From: a virus
Length of the DNA stretch: 64,000 bases
Direction: 5' to 3' (one strand)
Virus record (IMG/VR): IMGVR_UViG_3300042922_000911
Location: 31,823 to 95,822 of that record
Below are positions 23,046 through 31,554 of the stretch, in pieces. Each line of letters begins with the position of its first letter. Positions within the stretch are counted from its first letter, which is position 1. The position numbers were made by a program, and so were the translations under genes. The notes under the pieces were generated by a model that searched no databases, was not told the origin of the DNA, and worked only from the letters and a program-made list of their open reading frames with translations.

Positions 23046-24358
23046 TGCTACGGAAGGGACTTGTCACCCGAAACGACCGCTGGGAGCTTCATTACGGCGA
23101 TTGCCTGAAAGACGGCATTCTCGCCTCGATGCCCGACGAGAGCGTTCACAGCGTCGTTCTCGACGGCCCGTATGGGTTCGACCCGAAGAAGGACGACTAT
23201 CAGGCCGGCGACGACGCCCCGGCAACCGCTGGCGAGGGGAGCTGGGACCAGGCCGACGCCCGGCGCGACATGTCAGACGCCGCCCAGGCCGACGACCTCA
23301 CCGAGGCCGAGCGCCTGCGGAACCGGCTGACCCGTGGGGTCAACTACCTCGACGGCGGCGATCGCCTCACCACCGACAACGAAACGTGGGGCGTGGATTC
23401 GGTCGTCGGCGGCTACGCGGCCGAGAAGGGCATGGTCGAGCTGCCCCGCTACATCATGCCGCCGGAAGCCATGTTCAACTTTCAGCTTTGGTGCGCCGAG
23501 TGGGCGCGCGAAGACTTGCGGCTGCTCAAGCCCGGCGGCTTCCTGCTCGCCTTCTGCTCGACGAAGTGCTATCACCGGCAGGCCGTGGGCATCGAAGACG
23601 CGGGCTTTGAGGTGCGCGACATGATCCACTGGATCTACGGCCAGGGCATGCCCAAGGGCACCATGGCCTGGAAGGCCTACGAACGCAGCTCCAAGGCCCC
23701 CGCCGGCCTGAAAGCCAAGAAGAAAGGCACGATCCTCACCACGCCCGAAACCGACGAGGGCCGCGCGCTCTTCGGCTGGCACACGGGGCTCAAGCCCGGC
23801 CATGAGCCGATCGTCGTCGCCCGCAAGCCGTTCAAGGGCACCATCTACGGCAACATGCAGGCGCACGGCACCGGGGCGTTCAACATCGAGGGCTGCGCGG
23901 TGCCCGGTGGCCTCGACCAGGACGACCGGCACCCGTCGAACGTGATTGTGACCCACAGCCCCGAGTGTGTGAAGGGCGCGGCGTGCGTGCCGTGGTGCCC
24001 CGTGCCGCAGATGGAGGCGCGCTTCGCTGGCGCGTCGGGCTACTTCAAATGCCTGTATTGGGAGCCGGGCGAGTGGGAATGGCAAGTGGCGAGCCGCTAC
24101 GTGCCCAAGCCCGGCAAGAAAGAGAAGGGCGCGGGCCGGGAACACCCGACCGTGAAGCCCGTGGCCCTGATGAAAGAGCTTACCCGGCTTGTGACCCCTC
24201 GAGGGGGCCGCGTGCTGGATCACTTCGGCGGGTCAGGCACGACGGGCGTCGCTGCCATCGACGAAGGCTTTTACCCCGTGCTGGTTGAGCGTGCCCCCAA
24301 GTACCTACGCATCATCCAGCAGCGTTGCGGGAGCGCACAGCTCCCCCTATTCAAATAG
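23045..24358 (+). CDS. DNA N4/N6-amino methyltransferase (beta class)
   Basis: This 437-residue protein has the motif order IV to target region to I that defines the beta class. The catalytic motif is DGPYGF at residues 40-45 (usual DPPY, here DGPY). LRLLKPGGFLLAF follows, and the SAM-binding end carries HPTVKPVALMKELTRLVTP and VLDHFGGSGTTG near residue 400. It probably methylates adenine or cytosine amino groups in phage DNA. It ends the thyX-dpdA-que run, and no matching restriction enzyme is present. The target sequence cannot be read from the protein. Lengthy inserts between motifs suggest a dedicated recognition region. Confidence 0.8.
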   Translation: MLRKGLVTRNDRWELHYGDCLKDGILASMPDESVHSVVLDGPYGFDPKKDDYQAGDDAPATAGEGSWDQADARRDMSDAAQADDLTEAERLRNRLTRGVNYLDGGDRLTTDNETWGVDSVVGGYAAEKGMVELPRYIMPPEAMFNFQLWCAEWAREDLRLLKPGGFLLAFCSTKCYHRQAVGIEDAGFEVRDMIHWIYGQGMPKGTMAWKAYERSSKAPAGLKAKKKGTILTTPETDEGRALFGWHTGLKPGHEPIVVARKPFKGTIYGNMQAHGTGAFNIEGCAVPGGLDQDDRHPSNVIVTHSPECVKGAACVPWCPVPQMEARFAGASGYFKCLYWEPGEWEWQVASRYVPKPGKKEKGAGREHPTVKPVALMKELTRLVTPRGGRVLDHFGGSGTTGVAAIDEGFYPVLVERAPKYLRIIQQRCGSAQLPLFK

Positions 24359-24385
24359 GCCCGAGGCCGGGCCGGGAGGACCACC

Positions 24386-25033
24386 ATGGAGAACCACAAC
24401 CCCTTAACCCTCGACGAGCTCGCCGAAGAGCTCGCGCAGACGAGAACCGCGTGCGACGAGCTGGAAGCAGCCGCCGGCCGCTACGCGAGCATCTTCGACC
24501 GTTTCATGCTGCCCTTAGCTGCCGCCGCGGGCATCCCCGGCGTGCAAGACCCCGAGGTAGTCTTGCCCGAGGCGATCGCCCGGCTTGTTACACAGGACGG
24601 GATGATCGACCGGCGGAACGACCGGCTAAACCAGCCTGACGACGGCTGGAAGGGTGCATGCATGGCCCTCGCCCAGGTCGTCGCCGACAACCCGCGCTTG
24701 GGCCACCTGATGCCCATAGGGCTCGAGGTCAGCGTCACCGACCTCATTACACAGGCGATCACCTACCTGTCGCGCGACCTCGACAATGCCGAGGCCGAGG
24801 TGAAGAGCCTGCGCGAGCGCCTGCAAAGCGAGCAGCAAGCCCACGGCGGCACGTTCGCGCGCCTGAAAGCGGCGCAACGAGAGGCGGGCGCGGCCTACGA
24901 CATTCTCGGCGACGCCTCGCTCGCGGTGAACGTGGCGAGTGACGTGCTTCGCAGCGTTCGCGACGGCGTGCTGCGCGAAGACGTGCCCGAGGGCGTGGCA
25001 GAAACGGCCGTTCCCGAGGCCCCTGAATCGTAA
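24386..25033 (+). CDS. coiled-coil protein, unknown
   Basis: This is a 215-residue helical protein with a GGAGG ribosome site. Residues ~5-40 and ~125-165 are heptad-rich (LDELAEELAQTRTACDELEA; LDNAEAEVKSLRERLQSEQQ). It holds one exact TTACACAGGA (24588, VTQD) and a one-mismatch copy (24747, ITQA). There is no known family. It sits between the methyltransferase and the ribonucleotide reductase. Confidence 0.55.
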   Translation: MENHNPLTLDELAEELAQTRTACDELEAAAGRYASIFDRFMLPLAAAAGIPGVQDPEVVLPEAIARLVTQDGMIDRRNDRLNQPDDGWKGACMALAQVVADNPRLGHLMPIGLEVSVTDLITQAITYLSRDLDNAEAEVKSLRERLQSEQQAHGGTFARLKAAQREAGAAYDILGDASLAVNVASDVLRSVRDGVLREDVPEGVAETAVPEAPES

Positions 25034-25215
25034 CATAGGGGACAGAAACGCCCCCTTGCTCGACGCCCCAAGCGGCCACAGCAGCGCCTTTCGGCCGCGC
25101 TGGCCGGTTATGTTACTTGCATTGTTGAGCATTGATAAGTTTCCAGTCGAAAGTTTGCATACTAGCGCCTGAGTGTTTTACATTGGGAAACATTCGGCAG
25201 GAAGGAGCCACCCGC
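25034..25215. other. leader region of the ribonucleotide reductase gene
   Basis: This 182-base gap holds a CAGCGC/GCGCTG hairpin inside a larger GGCC-rich inverted repeat (about 25070-25105), then an AT-richer stretch with an extended -10-like TTGCATACT about 60 bases before the gene. The ribosome site GGAAGGAG precedes the ATG. No cobalamin riboswitch consensus could be recognised despite the B12-dependent product. Confidence 0.45.
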
Positions 25216-27648
25216 ATGATCACGGCAAACGCGCAAAGCGTGCTGGAAAAGCGGTATTACCTGAAAGACGACAGCGGCGTTCTGATTGAGAAGACGCCCG
25301 AGGACCTGTGGGGCCGCGTGAGCCGCGCCGTCGCTGAACCCGAGCGGGTTTACAGCGCCGAGGCCTACGACCTGGCCCAAGCCAACTTTTACGGCATTCT
25401 GCTCGCGGGCGACTTCACGCCCAACAGCCCGGCGATCGCCAACGCGGGCGCGCGCACCGGCCAGTGTTCGGCGTGCTTCGTGCTGCCGCTCGAGGACGAC
25501 CTGGGCGGCATCTTCGACACCGTGAAGCACACGGCACTCATTCACCAGACTGGCGGCGGCACCGGGTTCAGCCTGTCGCGCCTGCGGCCGAAAGACGACT
25601 TCGTGCGCTCGACCGGCGGCAAGTCGAGCGGCCCGCTCACCTTCGCCGACGTGCTGAACGCGGCCACCGAGAGCATCAAGCAGGGCGGCATGCGCCGGGG
25701 TGCCAACATGGGCATGTTGCGGATCGATCACCCTGACATTCTCGACTTCATCGAGTACAAAGACGACCTGACCAAGCTCACCAACTTCAACATCAGCGTC
25801 GCCGTTACACAGGCGTTTCTCGACGCCTACGACGCCGGCACCAGCTACGACCTGATCAACCCGCGCACCGGGGCCGTCACCGGAAGCCTCGACGCCCGCA
25901 CGGTCATGAAGAACATCGTTCACCACGCCTGGAAGACGGGCGAGCCGGGCCTTGCCTTCATCGACCGCATGAACGAGTATTGCCCGGTGCCCTGGATGGG
26001 GCAGTACGAGGCGACCAACCCGTGCGGCGAACAGCCCCTTTTGCCCTACGAGAGCTGCAACCTCGGCAGCATCGACCTCGCGAAGTTCGTCGTCGAGACA
26101 CCGACCGGCCCCGCGCTCGACTGGAACCGGCTGGCGTGGGCGATTCACGTCGGGACGCACTTCCTCGACAACATCGTGTCGATCAACCAGTTCCCGATCC
26201 CCGAGCTGAAACGCATGAGCGACCTCACGCGCAAGATCGGCCTCGGCGTGATGGGATGGGCGCGGCTGCTGCTGCTGCTCGGCATCGGTTACGGCAGCGA
26301 CGAATCGCTCTCGCTCGCCCGTCAGGTGGCCTCGTTCCTCGACTACCATTCCAAGCTCGCGAGCATCGAGCTTGCCAAGTGGCGGGGCAGCTTCCCGGCA
26401 CGCGCCGGGCACGAAGACGAGTTCAATGCGTTCTTCGACCGCATCTGCGCCGAGCGTCAGGCCAAGCCCGACCGTCACCCGTCGTGCGACTACATCAGCC
26501 TCGCCGAGCTGCAACGGCAGTACGGCATCAGGAACAGCAACACGACGACCGAGGCCCCCACGGGCACGATCTCGATTATCGCCGGCACCACGGGCGGCAT
26601 CGAGCCGATCTTCGCGCTGGCCTTCAAGCGGTGGCAGGCCGACATGCACATGCTGGATTCGGAACCGACCTTTGAAGCGTTCCTCGCCAAGCGCGGGTTC
26701 GACGCCGAGCGCCTGGTCGAGCTGCTGCGTCAGGTGGACGAGAACCACGGGACGCTGACCGGCCTCGACGTGACCCCGTACAGCGCCCATGAGCAAAGCA
26801 TCATCGACGCGGCCCGCCCCATCTTCACGGTGGCCCATGACGTGACGCCGCGCCAGCACATCGAAACGCAGGCGGCGTGGCAGGACTTCAACGATAGCGC
26901 CATCAGCAAGACCGTCAACTTCGACGAGAGCGCGACCGAAGACGACGTGGAAGAGGTGTACAAGCTCGCCATCCTGCGCGGCTGCAAGGGCGTGACGGTT
27001 TACCGCAACAACAGCCGCAAGCACCAGCCGCTCAGCGTCAGCGAGAAGCCCGCGGCCGACCTTGCGGCCCCCGAGGTGGCGGCGGCGATCGCCCGCGCGG
27101 CCGACCGCATTCTCGCCACCGAGCCCCGCGAGCGTCGCACCGACCTGTACGGGTACACCCGCGAGGTCAAGACCGGGGAGGGTAACTTGTACCTGACGCT
27201 CAACTACGACGAGCAGGGGTTGCGCGAGGTGTTCGGCAACCTCGGCCGCTCGGGCGGCACGCTCCACAGCCTCACCGAGGCGATCGGCCGGCTGGCCTCG
27301 CTCGCCTTGCAGTTCAACGTGCCCCGCGACGAGGTGGCGCGTGCCCTCGTCGGCATCCGAGGCCCCGAGCCGGTCGGGTTCGGCCCTCGACAGATTCTCT
27401 CGATCCCCGACGCCATCGGCAAGGCGATCGCGTCAGCTCCCCGTTCCCTTAACGGTGAGCTGCCCACGATGGAAGCCCCACGCGAGGCGATCGCCAAGCA
27501 GCCGGTTCCCGTCGCTGCCGAGGCCAAACGGCTCGAGGCCGTCGCCGTCTACGGCAAGTCGCCCGATTGCCCTGAATGCAGCTCTCGCCTCGACTTCGGG
27601 GAAGGCTGCATGACGTGCCATTCGTGCGGCTACTCGAAATGTAGCTAG
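25216..27648 (+). CDS. nrdJ: class II (B12-dependent) ribonucleotide reductase
   Basis: This 810-residue enzyme reduces ribonucleotides to deoxyribonucleotides with adenosylcobalamin, in either oxygen condition. Visible are FTPNSPAIANAG, QCSACFVLPLEDDL (first redox cysteine), QTGGGTGFSLSRLRP, the active-site NPCGEQPLL near residues 268-275, and the effector/phosphate loop TEAPTGTISII. The C-terminal zinc ribbon CPECSSRLDFGEGCMTC...CGYSKC is the re-reduction tail typical of class II enzymes. A large ~90-residue domain before it is also typical. The ATG at 25216 is chosen for its ribosome site. Cobalamin must come from the host; no B12 genes are here. Confidence 0.9.
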   Translation: MITANAQSVLEKRYYLKDDSGVLIEKTPEDLWGRVSRAVAEPERVYSAEAYDLAQANFYGILLAGDFTPNSPAIANAGARTGQCSACFVLPLEDDLGGIFDTVKHTALIHQTGGGTGFSLSRLRPKDDFVRSTGGKSSGPLTFADVLNAATESIKQGGMRRGANMGMLRIDHPDILDFIEYKDDLTKLTNFNISVAVTQAFLDAYDAGTSYDLINPRTGAVTGSLDARTVMKNIVHHAWKTGEPGLAFIDRMNEYCPVPWMGQYEATNPCGEQPLLPYESCNLGSIDLAKFVVETPTGPALDWNRLAWAIHVGTHFLDNIVSINQFPIPELKRMSDLTRKIGLGVMGWARLLLLLGIGYGSDESLSLARQVASFLDYHSKLASIELAKWRGSFPARAGHEDEFNAFFDRICAERQAKPDRHPSCDYISLAELQRQYGIRNSNTTTEAPTGTISIIAGTTGGIEPIFALAFKRWQADMHMLDSEPTFEAFLAKRGFDAERLVELLRQVDENHGTLTGLDVTPYSAHEQSIIDAARPIFTVAHDVTPRQHIETQAAWQDFNDSAISKTVNFDESATEDDVEEVYKLAILRGCKGVTVYRNNSRKHQPLSVSEKPAADLAAPEVAAAIARAADRILATEPRERRTDLYGYTREVKTGEGNLYLTLNYDEQGLREVFGNLGRSGGTLHSLTEAIGRLASLALQFNVPRDEVARALVGIRGPEPVGFGPRQILSIPDAIGKAIASAPRSLNGELPTMEAPREAIAKQPVPVAAEAKRLEAVAVYGKSPDCPECSSRLDFGEGCMTCHSCGYSKCS

Positions 27649-27678
27649 AAGACCACCACGACAGGAAAAGACCACCAC

Positions 27679-28509
27679 ATGAAACCCGTTACCCTCAACC
27701 TCGTTAGCTATTCAGGCGGCAAGGATTCCGGCGCGCTTGTGCTGCACCTCATGGAGCAGGGCGTGCCGAATCTGGTGCTGGTGTTCTGCGATACCCATTG
27801 GGAACACCCGGCGACCTACCGCTATGCCTACGAGTTCGCCCAGGCCGTCGGCCTGCGCCTGCGGGTCGTCGATTCCGAGGGCATGGTGAACCTGTGCCTT
27901 CGGAAGAAGCGCGCCCCGTCTACGCGCGTGCGGTTCTGCACCCAGGAATTGAAGCTCAAGCCGTTTGAACGCTACGTCAAGACCCTGCATGAGCAGGGCT
28001 TCGATACGGTCGTCTGGATCGGCGTGCGCGCGGAGGAAAGCCCCGCGCGCGCCAAGATGCCCGAGAGCGAGCATTCGGATTACTACGATTGCGAGGTGCG
28101 ACGCCCCATCCTCGGTTACACCATCGACGACGTGAAGGCCATTCACGCCCGCCACGGCCTCGAGCTGAACCCCTTGTACAAGCTCGGCATGGGCCGCGTG
28201 GGCTGCATGCCCTGCATCATGGCGAATAAGGACGAGCTGAAAAGCATTGCCGACCGCTTCCCCGAGGTGTTCGACAAGGTGGCCGATCTTGAAGACAAGC
28301 TCGGCCGCACGTTCTGGACGGCCGGGGACACCCCGACCCGCTTCTGCTCCAAGGTGGCCGTCACGAAAGACGGCCGCCATGTGCCCGTGCCGACCGCGCG
28401 GGACGTGAGGACGTGGGCGACGACGGAGAGGGGCCAGGCACCGGGGCAAGTCCCGATGTTTGAACCCCCTGTGCCCGCGTGCAGTTCCAAATACAACCTA
28501 TGTGAGTGA
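27679..28509 (+). CDS. PAPS-reductase / DndC-family PP-loop protein
   Basis: This 276-residue protein has the PP-loop YSGGKDSGAL at residues 11-20, VFCDTHWEHPATY at ~35-48, GVRAEESPARAKMPE near 116-130 and NPLYKLGMGRVGCMPC near 165-180. Together with FCTQELK and TRFCSK, the cysteines could ligate a 4Fe-4S cluster, as in CysH and DndC. Phage members of this family are common, and none has a well-settled role in this setting. Assimilatory sulfate reduction, thiolation of nucleobases or a DndC-like step are all possible. Placement next to modification and dNTP genes favours a nucleic-acid role. Confidence 0.75.
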   Translation: MKPVTLNLVSYSGGKDSGALVLHLMEQGVPNLVLVFCDTHWEHPATYRYAYEFAQAVGLRLRVVDSEGMVNLCLRKKRAPSTRVRFCTQELKLKPFERYVKTLHEQGFDTVVWIGVRAEESPARAKMPESEHSDYYDCEVRRPILGYTIDDVKAIHARHGLELNPLYKLGMGRVGCMPCIMANKDELKSIADRFPEVFDKVADLEDKLGRTFWTAGDTPTRFCSKVAVTKDGRHVPVPTARDVRTWATTERGQAPGQVPMFEPPVPACSSKYNLCE

Positions 28510-28514
28510 CGAAA

Positions 28515-28543
28515 GGGAGGCCGGATGCGGCCTCCCTTTTTTT
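28515..28543 (+). terminator. Rho-independent terminator after the modification operon
   Basis: GGGAGGCC (28515-28522), loop GGATGC, GGCCTCCC (28529-28536) and seven T residues (28537-28543). This is a textbook terminator starting five bases after the stop codon. Confidence 0.9.
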
Positions 28544-28553
28544 ACCAATTTAG

Positions 28554-28611
28554 TTACACAGGAAGTGACGACCTTGGTCACTTTTTATTTACCGAAACAG
28601 TTACACAGGAA
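28554..28611 (+). repeat. two TTACACAGGA copies flanking a second small terminator
   Basis: Copies at 28554-28564 and 28601-28611 lie in the intergenic region. The second runs into AAAGCCACCACA, part of a leader phrase also found at 15741 and 37795. Confidence 0.8.
28565..28586 (+). terminator. second, weaker hairpin terminator
   Basis: GTGAC (28565-28569) and GTCAC (28577-28581) form a five-base stem followed by TTTTT (28582-28586). It backs up the stronger terminator 22 bases upstream. Confidence 0.5.
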
Positions 28612-28642
28612 AAGCCACCACACAACCCTTAAGGAGCGCCCC

Positions 28643-29122
28643 ATGCGATTCTACGTCGCCACAACCTTCGACAATTGGGCATTGGCGGAACGCTACGCCA
28701 ACGCCCTGACCTCGGCGGGCTACACTTGCACCTTGCCCTGGTGGAAGTACCACCCGAGCCAGCGGCCCAAGGGCATGCCCGTGGATCTTCAAGCGATTGC
28801 CCGGCAGGAGGTCGAGGCCGTCGAGAAGTCCGATCTGTTGTTCCTGCTGCACCCGGCCAAGGACGGCTCTCACGTCGAGCTGGGCGTCGCCCTCGCCAAC
28901 CGCGCCGAGGTCGTGGTCGTCGGGCCTGACGTGGACGACGAAACGGCGTGCATCTTCTACCGGCACCCGGCGGTCATGCGAATTGCGCTCGAGGCCGAAG
29001 CGTTCCTGACGAGCGGGGGGCCTGCGAAGCTCGCTGACTTCATCTGGCATAACCGGCTCGCCCCGTGGGCCAACGCTGCTTACCACGAGCTCGGCACGGC
29101 CGCCGCGATCGTCGAGGCCTGA
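28643..29122 (+). CDS. nucleoside 2-deoxyribosyltransferase-like protein
   Basis: This 159-residue protein has MRFYVATTFDNWALAERYAN at the start, EVEAVEKSDLLFLLHP in the middle and GSHVELGVALANRAEVVVVGP near residue 90. That is the fold and order of nucleoside 2-deoxyribosyltransferases, including the conserved glutamate of the ELG motif. Such enzymes swap or hydrolyse the base on deoxynucleosides or deoxynucleotides and could recycle or remove unmodified nucleotides. The ribosome site is AAGGAGCG. It lies after a double terminator, so a separate transcript is likely. Confidence 0.7.
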   Translation: MRFYVATTFDNWALAERYANALTSAGYTCTLPWWKYHPSQRPKGMPVDLQAIARQEVEAVEKSDLLFLLHPAKDGSHVELGVALANRAEVVVVGPDVDDETACIFYRHPAVMRIALEAEAFLTSGGPAKLADFIWHNRLAPWANAAYHELGTAAAIVEA

Positions 29123-29126
29123 GCCC

Positions 29127-29279
29127 GTGTGGGCCGGCTGGGAAACTCCGACGCTGGCTTTCTTCACTGTGGCGACCCTGGTAGCCGTCGAGCTGCTGCG
29201 CCCTCGCCTTTCCCCTGACGCCCACAACGACGCCCAAGACCAACATGACGCGCTGCCCGATCACGACGAGAGGGGGTAA
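29127..29279 (+). CDS. very small membrane protein (GTG start)
   Basis: This 50-residue reading frame begins at GTG (29127), five bases after the previous stop, and ends at TAA 29277-29279. It has one hydrophobic segment, PTLAFFTVATLVAVELL, and a strongly charged histidine/aspartate tail (DAQDQHDALPDHDERG). There is no strong ribosome site, so it would depend on coupling. It could be a small holin-like or anti-host membrane peptide. Confidence is limited by its size. Confidence 0.4.
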   Translation: MWAGWETPTLAFFTVATLVAVELLRPRLSPDAHNDAQDQHDALPDHDERG

Positions 29280-29285
29280 GCCGCC

Positions 29286-29588
29286 GTGACGAAAAAGTAC
29301 AAATACGCCACCGCGCCCGCTTCCGTCTGCGAATACTGCGGAAAGCGGCTGCGTAGCTGGTTCAACACCATGCACCGCAAGTGTGAGATCGCTTATTTCG
29401 CGGTTCTCGAAAGCCCCGAGTTCATAGCGACCGAGCCCGAGCCCGTGCATGAGCGCCTGGTCGGCTTCCCGCCCGCCACGTTCTGCGCCTGCTGCCGACG
29501 CCTCGACAACAGCATTCAGCCGAAAAGCGTGTGCCCGTGCGGCTCCCCGATGGGGCCGCCGCCCGTATCTTTCAGAACCGAAAAATAA
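29286..29588 (+). CDS. small cysteine-rich (zinc-binding) protein
   Basis: This 100-residue protein starts at GTG after GAGAGGGGG. It has two cysteine pairs, VCEYCGKRL...MHRKCE near residues 15-35 and FCACCRRLDN...VCPCGSP near 62-85, consistent with two zinc ribbons or a treble-clef fold. There is no catalytic motif. It is the last gene before a terminator and promoter copy B. Confidence 0.5.
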   Translation: MTKKYKYATAPASVCEYCGKRLRSWFNTMHRKCEIAYFAVLESPEFIATEPEPVHERLVGFPPATFCACCRRLDNSIQPKSVCPCGSPMGPPPVSFRTEK

Positions 29589-29622
29589 ACGCTTAATTTT
29601 TCGCGGGTTTATTTTTCTTTTA
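29583..29622 (+). terminator. AT-rich hairpin terminator
   Basis: AAATAAAC (29583-29590) pairs with GTTTATTT (29607-29614) around a 16-base loop and is followed by a T-rich run. The stem overlaps the stop codon of the previous gene. The stem is AT-only at its base, so efficiency is uncertain. Confidence 0.4.
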
Positions 29623-29632
29623 TCAATTTTGG

Positions 29633-29680
29633 TGGCAGAAAACGGCCCTCGATCGGCTCGCATTCTGCATAATCGCCTTA
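29633..29680 (+). promoter_or_regulatory. bipartite phage promoter, copy B
   Basis: TGGCAGAAA at 29633-29641, then 26 bases, then CATAAT at 29668-29673. It would drive the SEC-C protein and the genes up to the terminase. A one-mismatch repeat copy, CTACACAGGAA, lies just downstream at 29684-29694. Confidence 0.65.
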
Positions 29681-29751
29681 ACGCTACACAGGAAATGTTT
29701 CGCCGTTTCGCCCAGGCATGAGCCCTTAACTCTGCTGAAAGGAAAAATAGA

Positions 29752-31554
29752 ATGACCGAGTACGGAACCCTCCCACAGCCGCCCGAGCTTTCCACTTGCC
29801 TGTGTGGCAGCGGCTCGCGGTTCTACCAATGCTGCAAGAAGCACCCCGATCGCCGGTTTCTCGTTCAGATGCTCTTCGGCGACGGGCTCGAGGTGTTCGC
29901 GCGGGCCTCGACCGATGCGAAGGCCCTCGCCGTGGTGGACGCCGCCGAGGCCTACCAGATGCAGAAGATGGTCGAGGAACAGGTCATGGGCCGCGTGCTG
30001 ATTCACGACGACCCGACGCGCTTCCTGTTCGTGCCCAAGGGCGTCTGGTCGCGGGAGCTGCGCGGCCGGTTCCCGTTGTGGGTCGCCCTCGAGCGCATCG
30101 GCTTCCACGCCATGGGCCACCCCGCCGAGGCCGTGAAGCAGCCCCACATGATCGCGCCCCCCGGCCCGCGCGGGCTGGCGCTCGCCATGGCCGCACAGGG
30201 CGAGTACGAGGTCTATACCTACTTGCGCCTGATGGAGAGCCGCGAGGCGAAACAGGTCCTCACGGCCAACGAGATCGCGCTTGAGCTGCGGATCGACTTC
30301 AACGAGGCGATCGCCCTGCTCGACGACGTGGCCGAGAAGGTGCGCGTCGCGAACCTGACGCCCGACGACCAGGCCGAGGCGATCGCCCCCTCGATCGAGC
30401 GGAACGCCCTGCTCGACCTCCCCGACATGGACGAGGCCACCAAGAACGCCGGCCCGCCCATGAGCCTGAGCGACGCCCTCGCCGACGGCATGCCGGGCGA
30501 CGTGCGCGCGGGCCTCGACGCCCTGCTCAAGGACGTGGGCAACGCCATCGAGGCCGACGGCCTGACGCCCACGTTTGAGAGCTGCAACGGCGCGGGCCTG
30601 CTCGAGGTGACGGAGGCCGACGGGGCGATCGCCCTCGACTTCCCCCCGCAGCCGGTGCCCAAGAACCTCGACGAGGACACCGAGGCGGCGATCGCCAGCC
30701 GCACCCGCGCCCTCGCGCGCGAGCTGGCCTTCGCGCTGTACCGGCAGCAAGTCGGCCTGGACGCCGAGATCGTGCGCGCCACGGTCATGGACATTCTGAG
30801 CGAGTACGACAGCGTGGCGGCCGAGCTTGCCGAGGTCGAGGCCGTGCAGGGCGACGGCGAGGTGACGGTCGTCCTGAATGTGCCCCCCGATTCCCCGCTC
30901 GTCGATCTGATGCGCGCGGCCGCCCGGCTCTTGAACGAGGCCGGTGCGCTCGACACGCCCACGATCGACGAGCATGTGATCGTGGATTGGGATGCCGAGG
31001 TGAAGGACCTCGCCGGCCAGTTGGGCATGGCCCCGCTCGACCTGACGAACGCGGTGCGCTACGCGACGACGCAGCTCTTGCGCCATGAGGTCGAGGGTTT
31101 GCCGCTCGAGGCCGGGCATGTGGCGATCGCCCTGAACCTCGACCCCATCACGGCGCGCGAGGTCATGCGCCTCGCCGTGCTGGAAGTCGCCGCCATGGAG
31201 CCGGGCGAGCGCAACCACCTCATGGGCATGATCGGCTCTGTGCTGCCGTGCCGCGACTTCACGCCCCATGAGCGGTCGTATGCGGTGGTGGCCCTGCTGC
31301 GTCACCGGGCGATCGGCGGCATGCTGGCCTGGAAGCACCTCGAAAACGTGTTCGGCCTGCGCGCCTTTGAAGCCTCGCGCCTGGGCGTCGAGGCCATGGC
31401 GATCGCCGACATGCTGACGGTGAAGCGGCCCGACCTGTACGACGAGGCCATGCGCTTCTGGGCGACGCAGCCCCCGACGGGCTCTGACACCTTCCTCGCG
31501 GACCTCGACGAGGTGGTTCGGGCGTGGGTGCCGGAAGGGGCCGCGCATGCCTGA
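29752..31554 (+). CDS. large protein with N-terminal SEC-C zinc motif, unknown role
   Basis: This 600-residue protein opens with STCLCGSGSRFYQCCKKHPD (residues ~13-32), a SEC-C metal-binding motif of the type found at the end of SecA and in many stand-alone nucleic-acid-associated proteins. The rest is largely helical and acidic, with repeated AIA and DEAT segments and no enzyme motif I recognise. It has a GAAAGG ribosome site and promoter copy B upstream, and its stop overlaps the C5-methyltransferase start. GCGATCGC is especially frequent within it (at least six copies). It may be a scaffold or host-takeover protein; this is inference. Confidence 0.6.
   Translation: MTEYGTLPQPPELSTCLCGSGSRFYQCCKKHPDRRFLVQMLFGDGLEVFARASTDAKALAVVDAAEAYQMQKMVEEQVMGRVLIHDDPTRFLFVPKGVWSRELRGRFPLWVALERIGFHAMGHPAEAVKQPHMIAPPGPRGLALAMAAQGEYEVYTYLRLMESREAKQVLTANEIALELRIDFNEAIALLDDVAEKVRVANLTPDDQAEAIAPSIERNALLDLPDMDEATKNAGPPMSLSDALADGMPGDVRAGLDALLKDVGNAIEADGLTPTFESCNGAGLLEVTEADGAIALDFPPQPVPKNLDEDTEAAIASRTRALARELAFALYRQQVGLDAEIVRATVMDILSEYDSVAAELAEVEAVQGDGEVTVVLNVPPDSPLVDLMRAAARLLNEAGALDTPTIDEHVIVDWDAEVKDLAGQLGMAPLDLTNAVRYATTQLLRHEVEGLPLEAGHVAIALNLDPITAREVMRLAVLEVAAMEPGERNHLMGMIGSVLPCRDFTPHERSYAVVALLRHRAIGGMLAWKHLENVFGLRAFEASRLGVEAMAIADMLTVKRPDLYDEAMRFWATQPPTGSDTFLADLDEVVRAWVPEGAAHA

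Noticed and set aside
25034-25215. A cobalamin riboswitch upstream of the B12-dependent reductase.
   Set aside because: The conserved B12-box text was not found. The region holds a plain GC-rich inverted repeat and a weak -10.
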